NCBI GenBank assembly: GCA_003254905.1
Contig: QANU01055854.1
Location: forward strand, 488,066 to 552,065
Length of the DNA stretch: 64,000 bases
Direction of reading: 5' to 3'
Origin: Nissolia schottii
Taxonomy: Eukaryota; Streptophyta; Magnoliopsida; Fabales; Fabaceae
Shown here: piece by piece, positions 52,788 through 63,887 of the stretch
Position numbering within the stretch: position 1 is the stretch's first letter
How the letters are laid out: every line of letters starts with the position of its first letter
The notes under the pieces: generated by a model
Databases searched by the model: none
Told to the model about the DNA's origin: nothing
What the model saw: only the letters and a program-made list of their open reading frames with translations
Position numbers and translations under genes: made by a program

Positions 52788-53069
52788 ATGTCAATTGAAG
52801 CGTTTGCAATGGCTGGTTCCGATTACAAGAAGCGTGCAATCAATAGTAATAAATTGGAGCATAAGCTTAAACAGTTGCCACCACCACCACAGGGTAAGCC
52901 TGAGGCTGAGCAATGTTTGAGCCTCGACACTAATGGCGAGGAGTGGGTGAAAAGGAAGATGCGTGTATGGGCTAAAGATGTTGCTTCAAACAATGATATG
53001 GAAGCCAATCTTAGAGTTTCGGAGATAGCTCTTATAATGGATAATCATTTAGTACGAGGACATCAATGA
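52788..53069 (+). CDS. Short-protein family member 2 (EA-x-AMAG motif)
   Basis: A single-exon frame of 93 residues starts MSIEAFAMAGSDYKKRA. It then has a Pro run (LPPPPQGKPEAE, about 30-41), a basic amphipathic segment WVKRKMRVWAKDVAS (about 53-67) and a short tail. The N-terminus nearly matches that of the protein at 58979 (MSIEAMAMAGMDYKECA), and the WAKxVAS block is shared with it. No signal peptide or membrane segment is seen. It is one of three same-strand paralogues within 9 kb. Function is unknown. Confidence 0.7.
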   Translation: MSIEAFAMAGSDYKKRAINSNKLEHKLKQLPPPPQGKPEAEQCLSLDTNGEEWVKRKMRVWAKDVASNNDMEANLRVSEIALIMDNHLVRGHQ

Positions 53070-53339
53070 GGCACTTTCTTAATTATGTATACTGTATAGT
53101 GATGTGATTCTATTTATTTAATTTGTTCTTTGTATTCCGTTCTATTATTCTGGTTCTTTATATGTGCCATTATAGCAAAATTTTGTTGTTTTGCCTTACG
53201 ATTATATTTTTACCGTTCCTTTAAGTGGAAGAAAGGAAATAAAGCGGAGGAAATCGGATTCTTTGAATTTGCTTAAAGAAAATATTTATTTTATTTATAT
53301 TTTTAAGTATAATTTTTTTAAGAGGTTTAGTTTATGAGT

Positions 53340-53720
53340 TTTGCTACACGTTCACCAAAAAATATACACCACACATACACACCATATTTATATGTGTTGG
53401 GCCCACACAAATAACTCTCAAGCGTCATATTAAATACATTTGGGCTTATTACAAATACTCATTCACTCACAGATCTCCACTCTGCACTTACACGCGCGTG
53501 CACATGCGATTCGCGTTTCTCAGTTTTCATTTGCGTGCACAAACATTATATAGTATAATACACAAAAATTACTCGCTTATGCGCACAAATCTTTACAAGG
53601 ACGATACATTCCATAATTCATTAGACTCTTTGATTCACAAACTTTATAAGCATTTGTGCACAAACTTTATGTAATAGAATGTACAAACATTACTCGCTTA
53701 TGCGCACACTCACTAGAGAT
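53340..53720. repeat. AT-rich repeat with a 121-bp internal duplication
   Basis: ATTACTCGCTTATGCGCACA occurs at 53568 and again at 53689, each preceded by similar CACAAAC(A/T)TTAT sequence. The block starts with a 'GTTTTGCTACACGTTCACC' word and may be a non-autonomous transposon. Confidence 0.7.
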
Positions 53721-53729
53721 CAAGTCTAG

Positions 53730-54569
53730 ATCTCGCCCGCTTCTCTGCATTGTACTTTCACCACTATGCATGACATGTAACATGATTAAGGCATTCATTG
53801 GGTTTGGAGCCCACATATCCATATTGGCCTACCCTGGATGTTTGACTTTGCTAGCCAAATTGAGCCATTAAGCCCTTTTGTTGATTTTCAGCACAATACA
53901 AGCTAATAACCAAGAAAAACCATGATTCACCTAGCTTTAGGACTTAGGAGAGTTATGGTAAAATTTTCATTTGTGCTAAACAATAAATGTGAGGTTACAT
54001 GAGGATATGTAACATTCAGGAGTAGGGGAGAGGGAACACAATTGGACTAGGTGGTTGGACATTCAATAAAAATTTGCCTAAACAAAAAAAAATATTTTAA
54101 GGCAAAAAAAAACCTTTACAATGAACAACTGTATGCACCAACAGAAATTCTCCCCTGGGCTAGTGGACTAGAGGTGATATTTTCCCAATAAAGTCAGAAA
54201 AAGAAAGTGAAAGAAAAAGGAGAAAAAAAGTGTTGAAGAAAAAAGTGAAACATAAAGTGAATAAAGTGTTGGGGAATTTGTCATCTGTTTGGTTGAAGGA
54301 CGAAAAGAAACTAATGGAGATCATGGTCCTTGCACTATTAGTTAGTACATATGTCATTGTTCTACTAAGCCCTAGGCTTTAACTTACTGACCATATACAT
54401 ATCCTACCTTGACATTGGTCCCATTACAACCCTAGAAAGACTTCTTGATGCATGTCATGTTTAGTGGGTGATTCATGATGCATAAAAGAAAGTCAAACCT
54501 ATGGAAGCGACTTTAGTGAAGTGTTTGAGTGAACATTGGATGAACTATTCAACTATAGGTTCAATTACA

Positions 54570-54606
<37 letters not shown>

Positions 54607-55395
54607 TGAATAAATGCTAAACATATATGGATCATTTTCTTAAGTTAACGCCTTGTTGAAAGCTCAAGCTATTATGTAAGAACCAAAGAAATCAAATATC
54701 TATCAAATCCTATAATAATTATGAACAACAAAAAGGGTCACTTACAATTTTGCTAACATGGATAAATTTGCATAGGTTGAAAGAATTACAATTCCATTGA
54801 ATTTATTGTTGTCAAGCTGACTGCAAGGGAAACAAATAAATAAATGAAAAATTAGAAGTATAAGACTATAGACAAGCACACCAGAATGCTAGCAAGTGAT
54901 AACATTCTTCAAAAATAAACCTACTAGAAAAAGTGTACGAATTATTGTTTACATGTAAAAGTCCTTACTATTTAGTAGAATGCATAAAAAGACACTACGC
55001 ATTTTAAATTGTAGACTAGATGCATGAAAACACCAACTTGATGACAGAAACTATGATAAAAATGAAAGTACTAAGTGCAAAAGAGTAGTAACTTTTATGT
55101 TACCACTTACCACTGCAAGTCTTTGGTGAATACTTACAACCAACCAACAAGAGTCTGAATTGCAAAGTTGTAATACAAACTGATACAATATGTTTAATTA
55201 AAATTATCAATTTTAGAAGAAGTCCACATTTACCAATACATACATAGTCAAATGCAAATCTTGTAAAATAAATTACACAAAATATATGGTAGGGACATAC
55301 AACAATTTCTGAAAGGGAAACCTTATAGGAGTATAAATCCTAATGATTCAGCTAATTTTGTAAAGGACAAAACTCCAAAAGAGAGCCCAATTCAT
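53730..55395. other. AT-rich spacer
   Basis: No gene is recognised. (TA)n lies at about 54572-54603. Confidence 0.4.
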
Positions 55396-55400
55396 CTTAC

Positions 55401-55953
55401 AAGAGTTTTAGTGATGTAATATTTCCAATCTCCTCTGGTATGTTGCTTGTCAAATTATTCCACCTGAAATTCCATCAAGCAGAGAACAAGGAAAATATTA
55501 GCATGGCAGAAGGTACTAAGAGGAATTGTTATGATACATTGTTTTTTTAAAGAATAATTTTATTAAATAACACAACTCACATTATTTAAAGATGGTAGAA
55601 CTAACCAACCTGAGGTGCTATATTTCGCGATGGATTCATATTCCTCAAGTAGCTTCGGTAAAGTTGTGATAACAATATAGCATAAAAAATAATTAGAAGC
55701 TTAGAATATATATTAACCATGTACCTTATATAAATAGCACTTGTGGGTATCTAAAAATAATAAAAAATAAAAAATAAATAAAGAAGGATAAAAGGGTCAT
55801 ACAGCTCACGGACATGGTAGTATCCAACATACCCGACCCTATCAAAACCCCAAACCCGGGTCCCATTTCGTATACATGGATCACCTTTATTCCAGTTCCT
55901 AAGATAGTCCATAGGATCAATCAAAGTTTTCTTGATATCCATCAAAGCATTTA
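55401..55953 (-). pseudogene. Broken LRR receptor-kinase ectodomain fragment
   Basis: Three exon-like pieces lie on the minus strand. 55953-55803 encodes NALMDIKKTLIDPMDYLRNW, then GDPC and YYHVREL. 55652-55610 encodes YLRNMNPSRNIAPQ. 55463-55401 encodes WNNLTSNIPEEIGNITSLKL. They align in order with the start of LRR kinases of the At1g06840 type. The exon that should link AP-Q to WNNL is missing, the phase does not fit without it, and no kinase part follows. It is not part of the kinase gene at 60-64 kb, which belongs to another subfamily. Confidence 0.75.
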
Positions 55954-55959
55954 CTACAG

Positions 55960-56820
55960 ATGGAACAAATATAATAGGACAAGTGTTAAGGTTAAATTTT
56001 TACAATGCCAAATCAAGTTACATGCTGAGAGTACAAAAGGTTTGTATACATGAATTTTTCCAATTTGGTTTGTTTAGCATATTCCAGTCACGATATCATT
56101 GTTAAACACATGTCCTTTTAATTCCCAATAGATTAAATTTCTTTAAATGAGCAGTGGGTTCGATCACCGAGGAGCTCAAACTTGAAGAACAATTCATCGA
56201 TACTTAACAAGTTACAGCCACAGACAAAAGGCATTGATTGACAAGAATACACTTGTATGCAAGTGAAGACACCAATGCACAATCACTTCATCTCCACCCA
56301 GAAACTAACTGTAATGCAATTAAGCACTTAGCACCCTGGTCAATCTCACATGATTTACCACAATCGAAGCAGAGCCTTCCATCAATCTATAATTAAACAA
56401 CCCAAAATGCATACTCTTAATTCCCCTCCATCAACCCCTCTCTCTCTCTATCCTCCACTAAATTATTCCACACAAGCACTGAACTACCACACTATAAAAA
56501 ATCAAACTAAATCAAAATTTCAATAAGAAAAAGGAAAAAAAAAAGTCTTTTTATGAATTACCACACAACCTCTTTTTTTTTTTTTTGGTAGTATTGATTT
56601 TAATGTTTTTTATGAAAGATTTATCGATGGTATTATTATGATATTATAATATTTTTGCATGATAAGTATTATATGAATTGTATATGTGTGTTCATGTTTC
56701 AAAACGTCTTGTGTGTGGTATGAATGATAGCTCGCTCTCCCAAAACCTAAAATTTCATATTTACTATCCAACCCCCTTACCACTAGACTAATCCTAGGGA
56801 CTTAGGTGAAGCAATCATTA
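55960..56820. other. AT-rich spacer
   Basis: No gene is recognised. It contains a polypyrimidine patch near 56437-56452 and a T-run at about 56573-56586. Confidence 0.4.
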
Positions 56821-56825
56821 GGATC

Positions 56826-57112
56826 ATGTTAGAGTTTTATTTATTTCATAATCAAGTCAATGTCTAGAATGCTCCAATTGTATGCAGGTAGGATCTTTGG
56901 ACCGTGTCACGTATTGTACATGTATTACAATATTTATATTTTTTTAGTAACAATTGTAAGAGCTTATATTTATTTAGAAAAGAAAATTTTTTATTGTTTT
57001 TAATTGAGTTTAAAAGCATGTTTTTACGAAAAACATTTTTTAGAGGCTTTCGTAAGGAATCTAACCTCTTGCGTGTCGTTCATGATTGACAAAGCATAAT
57101 GTGACAGGAATG
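56826..57112 (+). mobile_element. LTR fragment, same family as 42.1-44.8 kb
   Basis: It matches the 3' part of LTR 1 (about 43490-43765): TAGA(A/G)TGCTCCAATTG, GTGTCACGTATT, TTTTTACGAAAA, GGCTTTCGTAAGG and CTTGCGTG.CG.TCA occur in the same order. It is diverged and has no partner nearby, so it is probably a truncated solo LTR. Confidence 0.75.
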
Positions 57113-57119
57113 TTGACAC

Positions 57120-58350
57120 TATGCCTTTGGGTGGTTTGATATTTCTTTTTGGATATCTCCCACTAAATTTTTCTTATATTTTTAGTGAGATCTTCCTAGA
57201 TTTTTCTAGATTTTTTTTTTAGAATAAAATTGACTCTCTCAATTGTAGAAGGAAAAAAAGGGCTTCTCCCTATAAAGTATTGTAATCAATAAAAATAAGA
57301 CACATAAAGCGAGAACACCTTTCCTCATGTCCTAGGAGTGGTCGCTATCACCCTAAGTTTGACAAAGTCAATAGTTTTTTTAGTGGTAATTTTTGTTTAA
57401 TGTCGTCGTCCATCCACAGAAAATGGTCCTTAGTTTGACAATGCTCATAATTTCCTTACAAGATTACGACCTACATATCCAATTCAAAACAATTGGTGCA
57501 AATTTATTACCAAGTTTCTAACATAGTGTGACGCCTGACAGGTTAGGTTAACGTAATATTTGCTCACACTACTATAGTTAAGAGATCAAATTTCTCTGAC
57601 ACACCACATATTTAAGCCTCTTACTTTTCAAATTAGATGGAATATGAGTACTTTAAGAAAAGACAGTTGATAAGAACATAGGATACCGGGGGAGAAAAAG
57701 AAGAGAAAAAGCAAAAGCTATTATTGTTAACTAGTAAAGCAATTCATAGCTCATGCAGTTCAAATGGGATAGTCAATTTTTATCCTTGCCTGTGCCCTTT
57801 GAGCCAAGGAACCGTCTACGCAATCCGCGCACGTTGTTATTCCCAAATTCGTCACATTTTAAAATTAGGACCTATCATGATCACGCAATTCAAGAATGGT
57901 GCGGGTGAGTCATGTATACTACTACTTCTATGTAGGCATCCGCATCAAGTATCATCTAGTGACGTGGATGCTGAAAAAAGCAATAAGAAAAAGGAACACA
58001 GTCTTCTCCAAATTCATCATCACATGTTTTATGCTTTTCTCGCCAAGATGTCCCATAAGAGCGCTTACTTTTAGTAGGGAGTAAATACTTATCCTCGAAT
58101 TATACATGAAAGATTAAATCATGGGTAAATTCTATTGGTTTTCCTCGATTTGTCCCGATGATACTCACCTTTCTCAATAAGTGTTGACATAATCTAATGA
58201 TAATAAATTAAAGTTAGACACCATTTATTATTAAGATATTTTGTTCAATATGTGTCTTGCACATTTTTTTCATTGAGTGAGCTAACGTCATAACTTATTT
58301 ATGGGTCTACCTTACGTGCAAGGGAGGGCCAGAAGGGATGTAAAGTTGCA
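57120..58350. other. Intergenic between LTR fragment and CACTA end
   Basis: No gene is supported. A 116-residue frame at 57724-58074 has no family likeness and is not counted. Confidence 0.4.
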
Positions 58351-58354
58351 AAAG

Positions 58355-58440
58355 CACTACTAGAAAAAACACTCTCTACCGACAAATTTAACGATAAATT
58401 TTGTTTAACTACCGTCAAATTTTAAGGACGTCAAAATTGG
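58355..58440 (+). mobile_element. CACTA-type terminus
   Basis: CACTACTAGAAAAAACACTC starts at 58355, followed by repeated ACCG(A/T)CAAATTT words typical of CACTA subterminal regions. The other end was not found. Confidence 0.5.
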
Positions 58441-58863
58441 GGGTGAATGCCTAGGCCCCTGATAGAACGATTAGTACTAAACCCACCTAAACTGTTTAGT
58501 AAGAAAATAAAGAGATGAAATTGATGTCAAAATATATATTAAATAACTAAATTGATATCATTTTAAACAGTGTTCAAAATCTTTGGAGAAATATTGATTA
58601 GATGTTGCAGTAGATCACCAATTTAAGTATTTACTCGTAAACATTACTCGTACAGAACAAGATATTTATATAACCACCTCGTTATAACACCCCAAAAAAC
58701 AACAAAAAGGAAAGAAAAGGGTACTAAAGATCACATTTATAATGTGTCATGTATTATAAAAAAGATATGGAACAATATTGCTCCATGCAACACCCGTGAC
58801 TTGGGTTTTATTTTTAGTTCCATAAACGTAAACCATTGACACCCTTTACTTCCTTTAGCATGG

Positions 58864-58871
58864 TATATAAA
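58864..58871 (+). promoter_or_regulatory. TATA box of family member 3
   Basis: TATATAAA lies 115 bases before the ATG at 58979, followed by a CT-rich leader. Confidence 0.6.
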
Positions 58872-58978
58872 CGCCTCCTCTATGAGATGCTACCTTCAAT
58901 TAAAAATTCACAATCGTTACTTTTATTTTATTTTTATCATTCATTCACCCTCTCCTTGTCCTTAGGGAAAAAAAAGCC

Positions 58979-59233
58979 ATGTCCATAGAAGCCATGGCCA
59001 TGGCAGGCATGGATTACAAAGAATGTGCCATCAGTTTAGCGGAGTGGGACCCACATGGGCCAGAGCAGCCCCCACAACACCTTCTTCAAGCTGAGCATTT
59101 GGACGTAGAGAGGATGAAAGCCAGGCTCCGAGAATGGGCCAAAGCCGTTGCTTCCAAGAAAGAACAAGCGGTGGTATTTCATGTCGCAAACAATTATAGT
59201 CAGAAATTTTGCAATGTAATTGTGTATAGCTAG
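58979..59233 (+). CDS. Short-protein family member 3 (EA-x-AMAG motif)
   Basis: A single-exon frame of 84 residues begins MSIEAMAMAGMDYKECAISL. Then come AEWDPHGPEQPPQHLLQAEH (compare EWEDTDLEQYPPPHLLAEEE in member 1) and VERMKARLREWAKAVASK (compare member 2). It therefore links the two other copies: it has both the PPxHLL block of member 1 and the WAKxVAS block of member 2. The last 20 residues look unconserved. Function is unknown; the small size, acidity and lack of targeting signals suggest a cytosolic or nuclear protein. Confidence 0.7.
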   Translation: MSIEAMAMAGMDYKECAISLAEWDPHGPEQPPQHLLQAEHLDVERMKARLREWAKAVASKKEQAVVFHVANNYSQKFCNVIVYS

Positions 59234-59239
59234 TTCATT

Positions 59240-60255
59240 GCAGGAGAAAAAAGAGTTAATTAAATGCCTTCAGATTAAGTAAGGAGAAAAAAAAATGGCA
59301 TGAAAATTAGTAACCATTATGTTCTAATATGAACAAAGCATGGATATGTAGCATGCTATGTTTTATTGCTAAATGCTGAATGCTAAATGCTAATATTGGA
59401 AGTTGTACAATCTTTCTGCGTCTCTTCATTTTATTATTCTTTTTTCCTTTAATTTTGGGAGAGGGAAAGAGGGAATATTGTGAAATTATTTTTGGTTTTG
59501 TTACTACTAGGAAGGAAAACCAAAAAGAAAGAGGTGATGCAATGCTGAAACTTTTTATGTCATGACCTCATTGTTGGTACCTCTGCGGCTATCTTATAAA
59601 TTTTATAGATAATTTTATATTTCTGTATAAACAACTCAAAGGCTCATGTGGAGGCGTGGATGAAATGCAGAACAGAAGGTAAAGAAGGGGGAACAAAGGA
59701 ATAAGGAAAGGAAAGGTTGCGTGATTCCTATGTCACACTTGTGTAATTATCACTACCCAAATTTTAACTACAAATTACCACGCATGCAAACGCAAACAAG
59801 GTGAAATCTCTGTACTTAAACTTCAGAAACAAATGACGCCTCACATCAATGCATTATTCAAAAGACTGCTACCTTATAATCACTGCTTAGAAAAGAGAAA
59901 AAAAAAAAGACAAAAGAAATGGAATCCAGAATGTTATACAGATGGTATTTGGAAAGTCTCATGAATTCTTATAATGGTTTACTGACAAATATATATACAC
60001 GAATTAAGAGAGAGAGAGAGAGAGAGAGAGAGCACATACCTTATGAGAAGGATTAATGTGATTCACTATTAAGAATTGGAAGTGAAGTCACATAGTTTAT
60101 GGAATTGGAAGTAAACACATTAGCTTTTTGGGTTTGGCTAATGTGTTTCAACTACTTGTAAATAACAACCATTGCCAAGGTTGTCCTAGACTCTTAGGGT
60201 GACAAGATTAAGAACAGAATGTTGTGTTTCAACAAGACACTAAAACTTTATGGAT
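59240..60255. other. Spacer with (GA)n microsatellite
   Basis: No gene is seen. (GA)n lies at 60008-60032. The part next to 60260 is probably the receptor-kinase 3' untranslated region. Confidence 0.5.
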
Positions 60256-60259
60256 CTTC

Positions 60260-63200
60260 TCATCTTCCACCAGAAAGCTCAATGGCATCTTGGTTATAAA
60301 CTGAATCTTCTCTCCATCCCAATCGTCTTTGTAGTCTCTCATAGTCTTGCCTCCGAGTGACCTCAACGTGCTGCCATTGCTGCCACCGTTCAGCAAGGCC
60401 TTCTCCCTCCAACATTCTTACTACCTCTGACATTGTCGGACGATCCTCTGGCGACGCTTGAGTGCAGAGTAACGCTACTTGTACAATCTTCTCAACCTCT
60501 TCTATGTTGTAATTTTTATTTAGGTTGCTGTCAACGATAGTGTCTAGCTTTCTCTCCCGTTGCAGCTTCTTAACCTTCAAAGCACAAATATAGGAAAAAC
60601 AGCAACCAATAAGTATAAATTGAATGATAGAGCTTATTTTTTCCAGATAACAAGCACAACCACCACATCTCTTTACAAATATTGATTCACCTTTTGCTTA
60701 TGAACACTATCAAGGTAAAGGGTGTTTAGAAGCAAAGCATATAACTCTTTTAAAAACTTATTTCCAGCTTGATAAGCATGCAGAGGTAGAATTATAACTA
60801 CATAATTTCCATTAGCTCACTACAATCTTTACTCCCAATATTGCACTAGTTCCAAGCATGTTCACGCAATGAAGCAACCACAAAATCACGCAGAGGAGCA
60901 GACAAAAAGGTCATGATACTAAAAAGGGGTTATCTCACATGGTCAAGCAATAGCACATCGTCTTCCTCTTCCAATCGTGAAAAGTCAATTGCACGTTGAC
61001 CTGTAACCAGCTCCAAGAGCATGATTCCATAACCGAAAACATCTGTCCTTTCTGACGATTTTCCAGTGGACAAGTATTCAGGAGCTATATGGCCCATTGT
61101 CCCACGAACTTGAGTAGTCACATTAGTCTTTCGAACATCCACCAACTTAGCCAAACCAAAGTCACCCACAACTGCCTCAAAATCTCCATCTAGTAGTACA
61201 TTAGCCGCCTTCACATCGCGATGAATAATCTTGGGATTGCATTGCGAGTGAAGATATTCTAGGCCTCGGGCAGTTCCCAGAGCCACTCGTTTTCTAGTAG
61301 GCCAATCCAAAAGGGGCGCCCCTGGTTTGAGTTCTGCATCAGTATTCAACTAGTCAAATATCATTGGAAAAGATGCCAAGTTTTACTAGCAGACTTAAAA
61401 GAAAATATAGAGATCCAAGCTACCAAGATAAATTCAAATTCTGCAGACAAGACTTTTCATGCTTACTAGTTAAAATCAATATAATGTCAGTCTTTCTGGA
61501 TGTAAAATCAGCATAAAGCTGAATATTTAAAATTGTGTAGGCCTCTAGTAATAATACAGATCATCATCTTTCTGATTCATAATTTATTTCCCCAAGTCTT
61601 TCATGATGATGATAATAACTTACAACACAAGAACTCTGAAATCTCGAGTAAAACATCATTTTCATTCCTGAAGTTGGCAGCTTCCATCAATTTCATCCCC
61701 AAACTTTCAAAATCAACAAAATTGTCCCCAAATTTGTCAAACATACATCAAGTTTGTCCCTGGGGTTAAGTTTCTACGAGACTAATTTGATGGACGTTTC
61801 TCAACTTTGGAGACAATTTTGATGGTTTTGAGAGTTTGAGGATGAAGTTGATGGAAGTTGCCAACTTTAAGGATGAATAAGGATGTTTTATTCCTGAAAT
61901 CTCAGACAAATCTTGAAACTATCAGTAAATTTCATAAAATGTTAGATTAAATCTTCGATTACTTTCAGTGCCCAATTATATATATTCTGGAAATGTTAAA
62001 ATGGTTACAAGACATAAACAAATAAGGTCTTAAGAAAGGTGAGCATTCAAATATATTAATGACCTGTCAAATCCAAGTTATAAAATTAGATGATAATAAT
62101 GCTCTCTTTTATATCAAATCAAATATGATACATAGCAGATCTGCAATGCTCATGAGCATTATAAGTTTGTAACTAAATACCTCGCAGACGATGGGCAACA
62201 CTTAAATTCTGCATGAAGGGATAAACTAAGAGGCGTTCAGTTGGAGTAGTACAAAACCCAATCAGCCGTAACAGGTTCCTATGGACAGCTACACTTATCA
62301 TTTCAACTTCACGCTGGAAAGCAGCATCTCCCCCGGGACTTTCAAAATCGGTTAACCTTTTTACGGCAACTTTTGTGCCATCAGTTAGAATGCCTTTATA
62401 AACCTTTCCAAAGCCTCCCTGTCCCAAGACATTTTTCTCACTGAAGTTGTCTGTAGCTATCTGCAGTTCTCTCCATGAAAATCTTTTCAGTTGACCAAAT
62501 GAAATTCGCCCATCAACTTCACCTGAAGATATATAAGAAAAAAGAAAAGATTACAACAAATAGCTAGCAAAAGAAATTTTCAGAAACGCTACAACCGATA
62601 GTTCTCATCAATCTTAATTTTAATATTGTTATTGCACTATGCAGTACAAGCTTCCATTTTCCTGAATTTTCTTTTCTTTTGTTTGAAATTTTTTCAGCTC
62701 TCCTCGTCCTGCGGTCTAATACATCCTTTTCTGAAAAAATAAATAAAATCTTATTGCATTATTTCAACATGATTTCACAATCTAAAGTATTACTAGACAG
62801 GTTCAACCAGTAAATTCCCCGGTCATCTCAAAAAGATTTGACCATATCCCACCCTCAGTGGACATGAAGGTTTAAGGAAAAGGAGAGGGTTATGTTCTAA
62901 TTTGTAGTCAATAGATCCCAAGCGCCACAAAACCAAAATGAAGGAAAAGCACAACCAATACACATTGGAAAATGTGGATAATAACGTTTTACATTATATT
63001 AAATCCAGTGAGTTTGCAATATTGGATCAGCTTGAAACAGAATGCGTAGGTAGCTTTGCTAGATCATAATATCAAATGCTGCAGCTTCAAACACTAACAT
63101 CTGTGTGAATGTTTCACTTAAAAGAAGCCTCACACAATAACATTTTACAGACTAAGAAAGAATTCAAACCTGGAACATCCACAAAAACTTCACGCTTGTA

Positions 63201-63484
63201 GCCCTTGCACCAGAAGAACAGTACACCGCCAAGTAAAGTCATAACCACTAAACCTACAACTATTCCAACAATTAATCCAATTTTTGGTTTATGTGATGAA
63301 CCTGCCAAGCAAAGGAAAACTAGTTTCAGCTTGATGCATGTAACAAGGGGTGAGTTAGGTAAACCACCATAACAAACAAAACAGGACCAACAAACTAATT
63401 CAATCAAGTAAACCTTGATCTACATTAGCAGATGCGCAAAGTTGATGATAAGTCACGCCACAATTCAACTTATTTCCAGTGAAA
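60260..63484 (-). CDS. LRR-II (SERK-like) receptor kinase, 3' part; 5' end outside window
   Basis: Five in-phase exons are visible: 63484-63414, 63301-63170, 62522-62181, 61333-60939 and 60574-60260. They encode the last ectodomain part ([18 protein letters not shown]), a membrane segment ([19 protein letters not shown]) followed by basic KGYKR, and a complete kinase domain. That domain has [17 protein letters not shown] (catalytic Lys), [21 protein letters not shown] and APEYLS, so it is an active RD-type kinase. The tail ends [11 protein letters not shown]. It matches the At5g10290/At5g65240 group, plasma-membrane kinases related to SERK co-receptors. The leucine-rich repeats and signal peptide lie beyond 64000. 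One intron holds a foldback MITE (61646-61893). An RTE tail lies at the window edge, in the next intron upstream. Confidence 0.93.
61646..61893. mobile_element. Foldback MITE (Mutator-like) in the kinase intron
   Basis: This 248-bp element consists of two long inverted arms. The left starts GAGTAAAACATC and continues AAGTTGGCAGCTTCCATCAA. The right is its imperfect reverse complement, ending GATGTTTTATTC. Perfect 10-bp direct repeats CTGAAATCTC flank it at 61636-61645 and 61894-61903. The 9-11 bp duplication suggests the Mutator superfamily. The transcript would form a long hairpin. Confidence 0.9.
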
Positions 63485-63887
63485 CTGCAAAATGGAACAT
63501 AGTGAAACAAAGTGGAATGTAATAAACATTAAATAAATTCTATCACTAACTAGGGAAAATGTCACATGAAATATTCTATTTCTGTCCAAGGATTCCATAA
63601 ACATTACAGTCACGCATGGGTCACACCTTATAAAATAGGAACAAAAAGAGCTTCAAATTAGCATATTCCTTAAACTTTTGTTGTTCTATCTTTACATGTC
63701 ATCATACGAAATAAGCACGCATCTTTTTATTGTTATCATTCCTATTTGTTTCCTGAAACTCTTAATCAGATAAACCTTGTCCTTGGGAACAAACTTATTA
63801 TAGAAAAAATAAAATGTAAACCATATCTGGCTGAGTTTTGTCCTTGGTATTCTCTTTTATCAAATCAACTTTATGCCTAAAGTCACA

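Noticed and set aside
57724..58074. A 116-residue frame between short-protein copies 2 and 3
   Set aside because: It lacks the family motif, has no promoter-like TATA at a suitable distance, and resembles no known domain.
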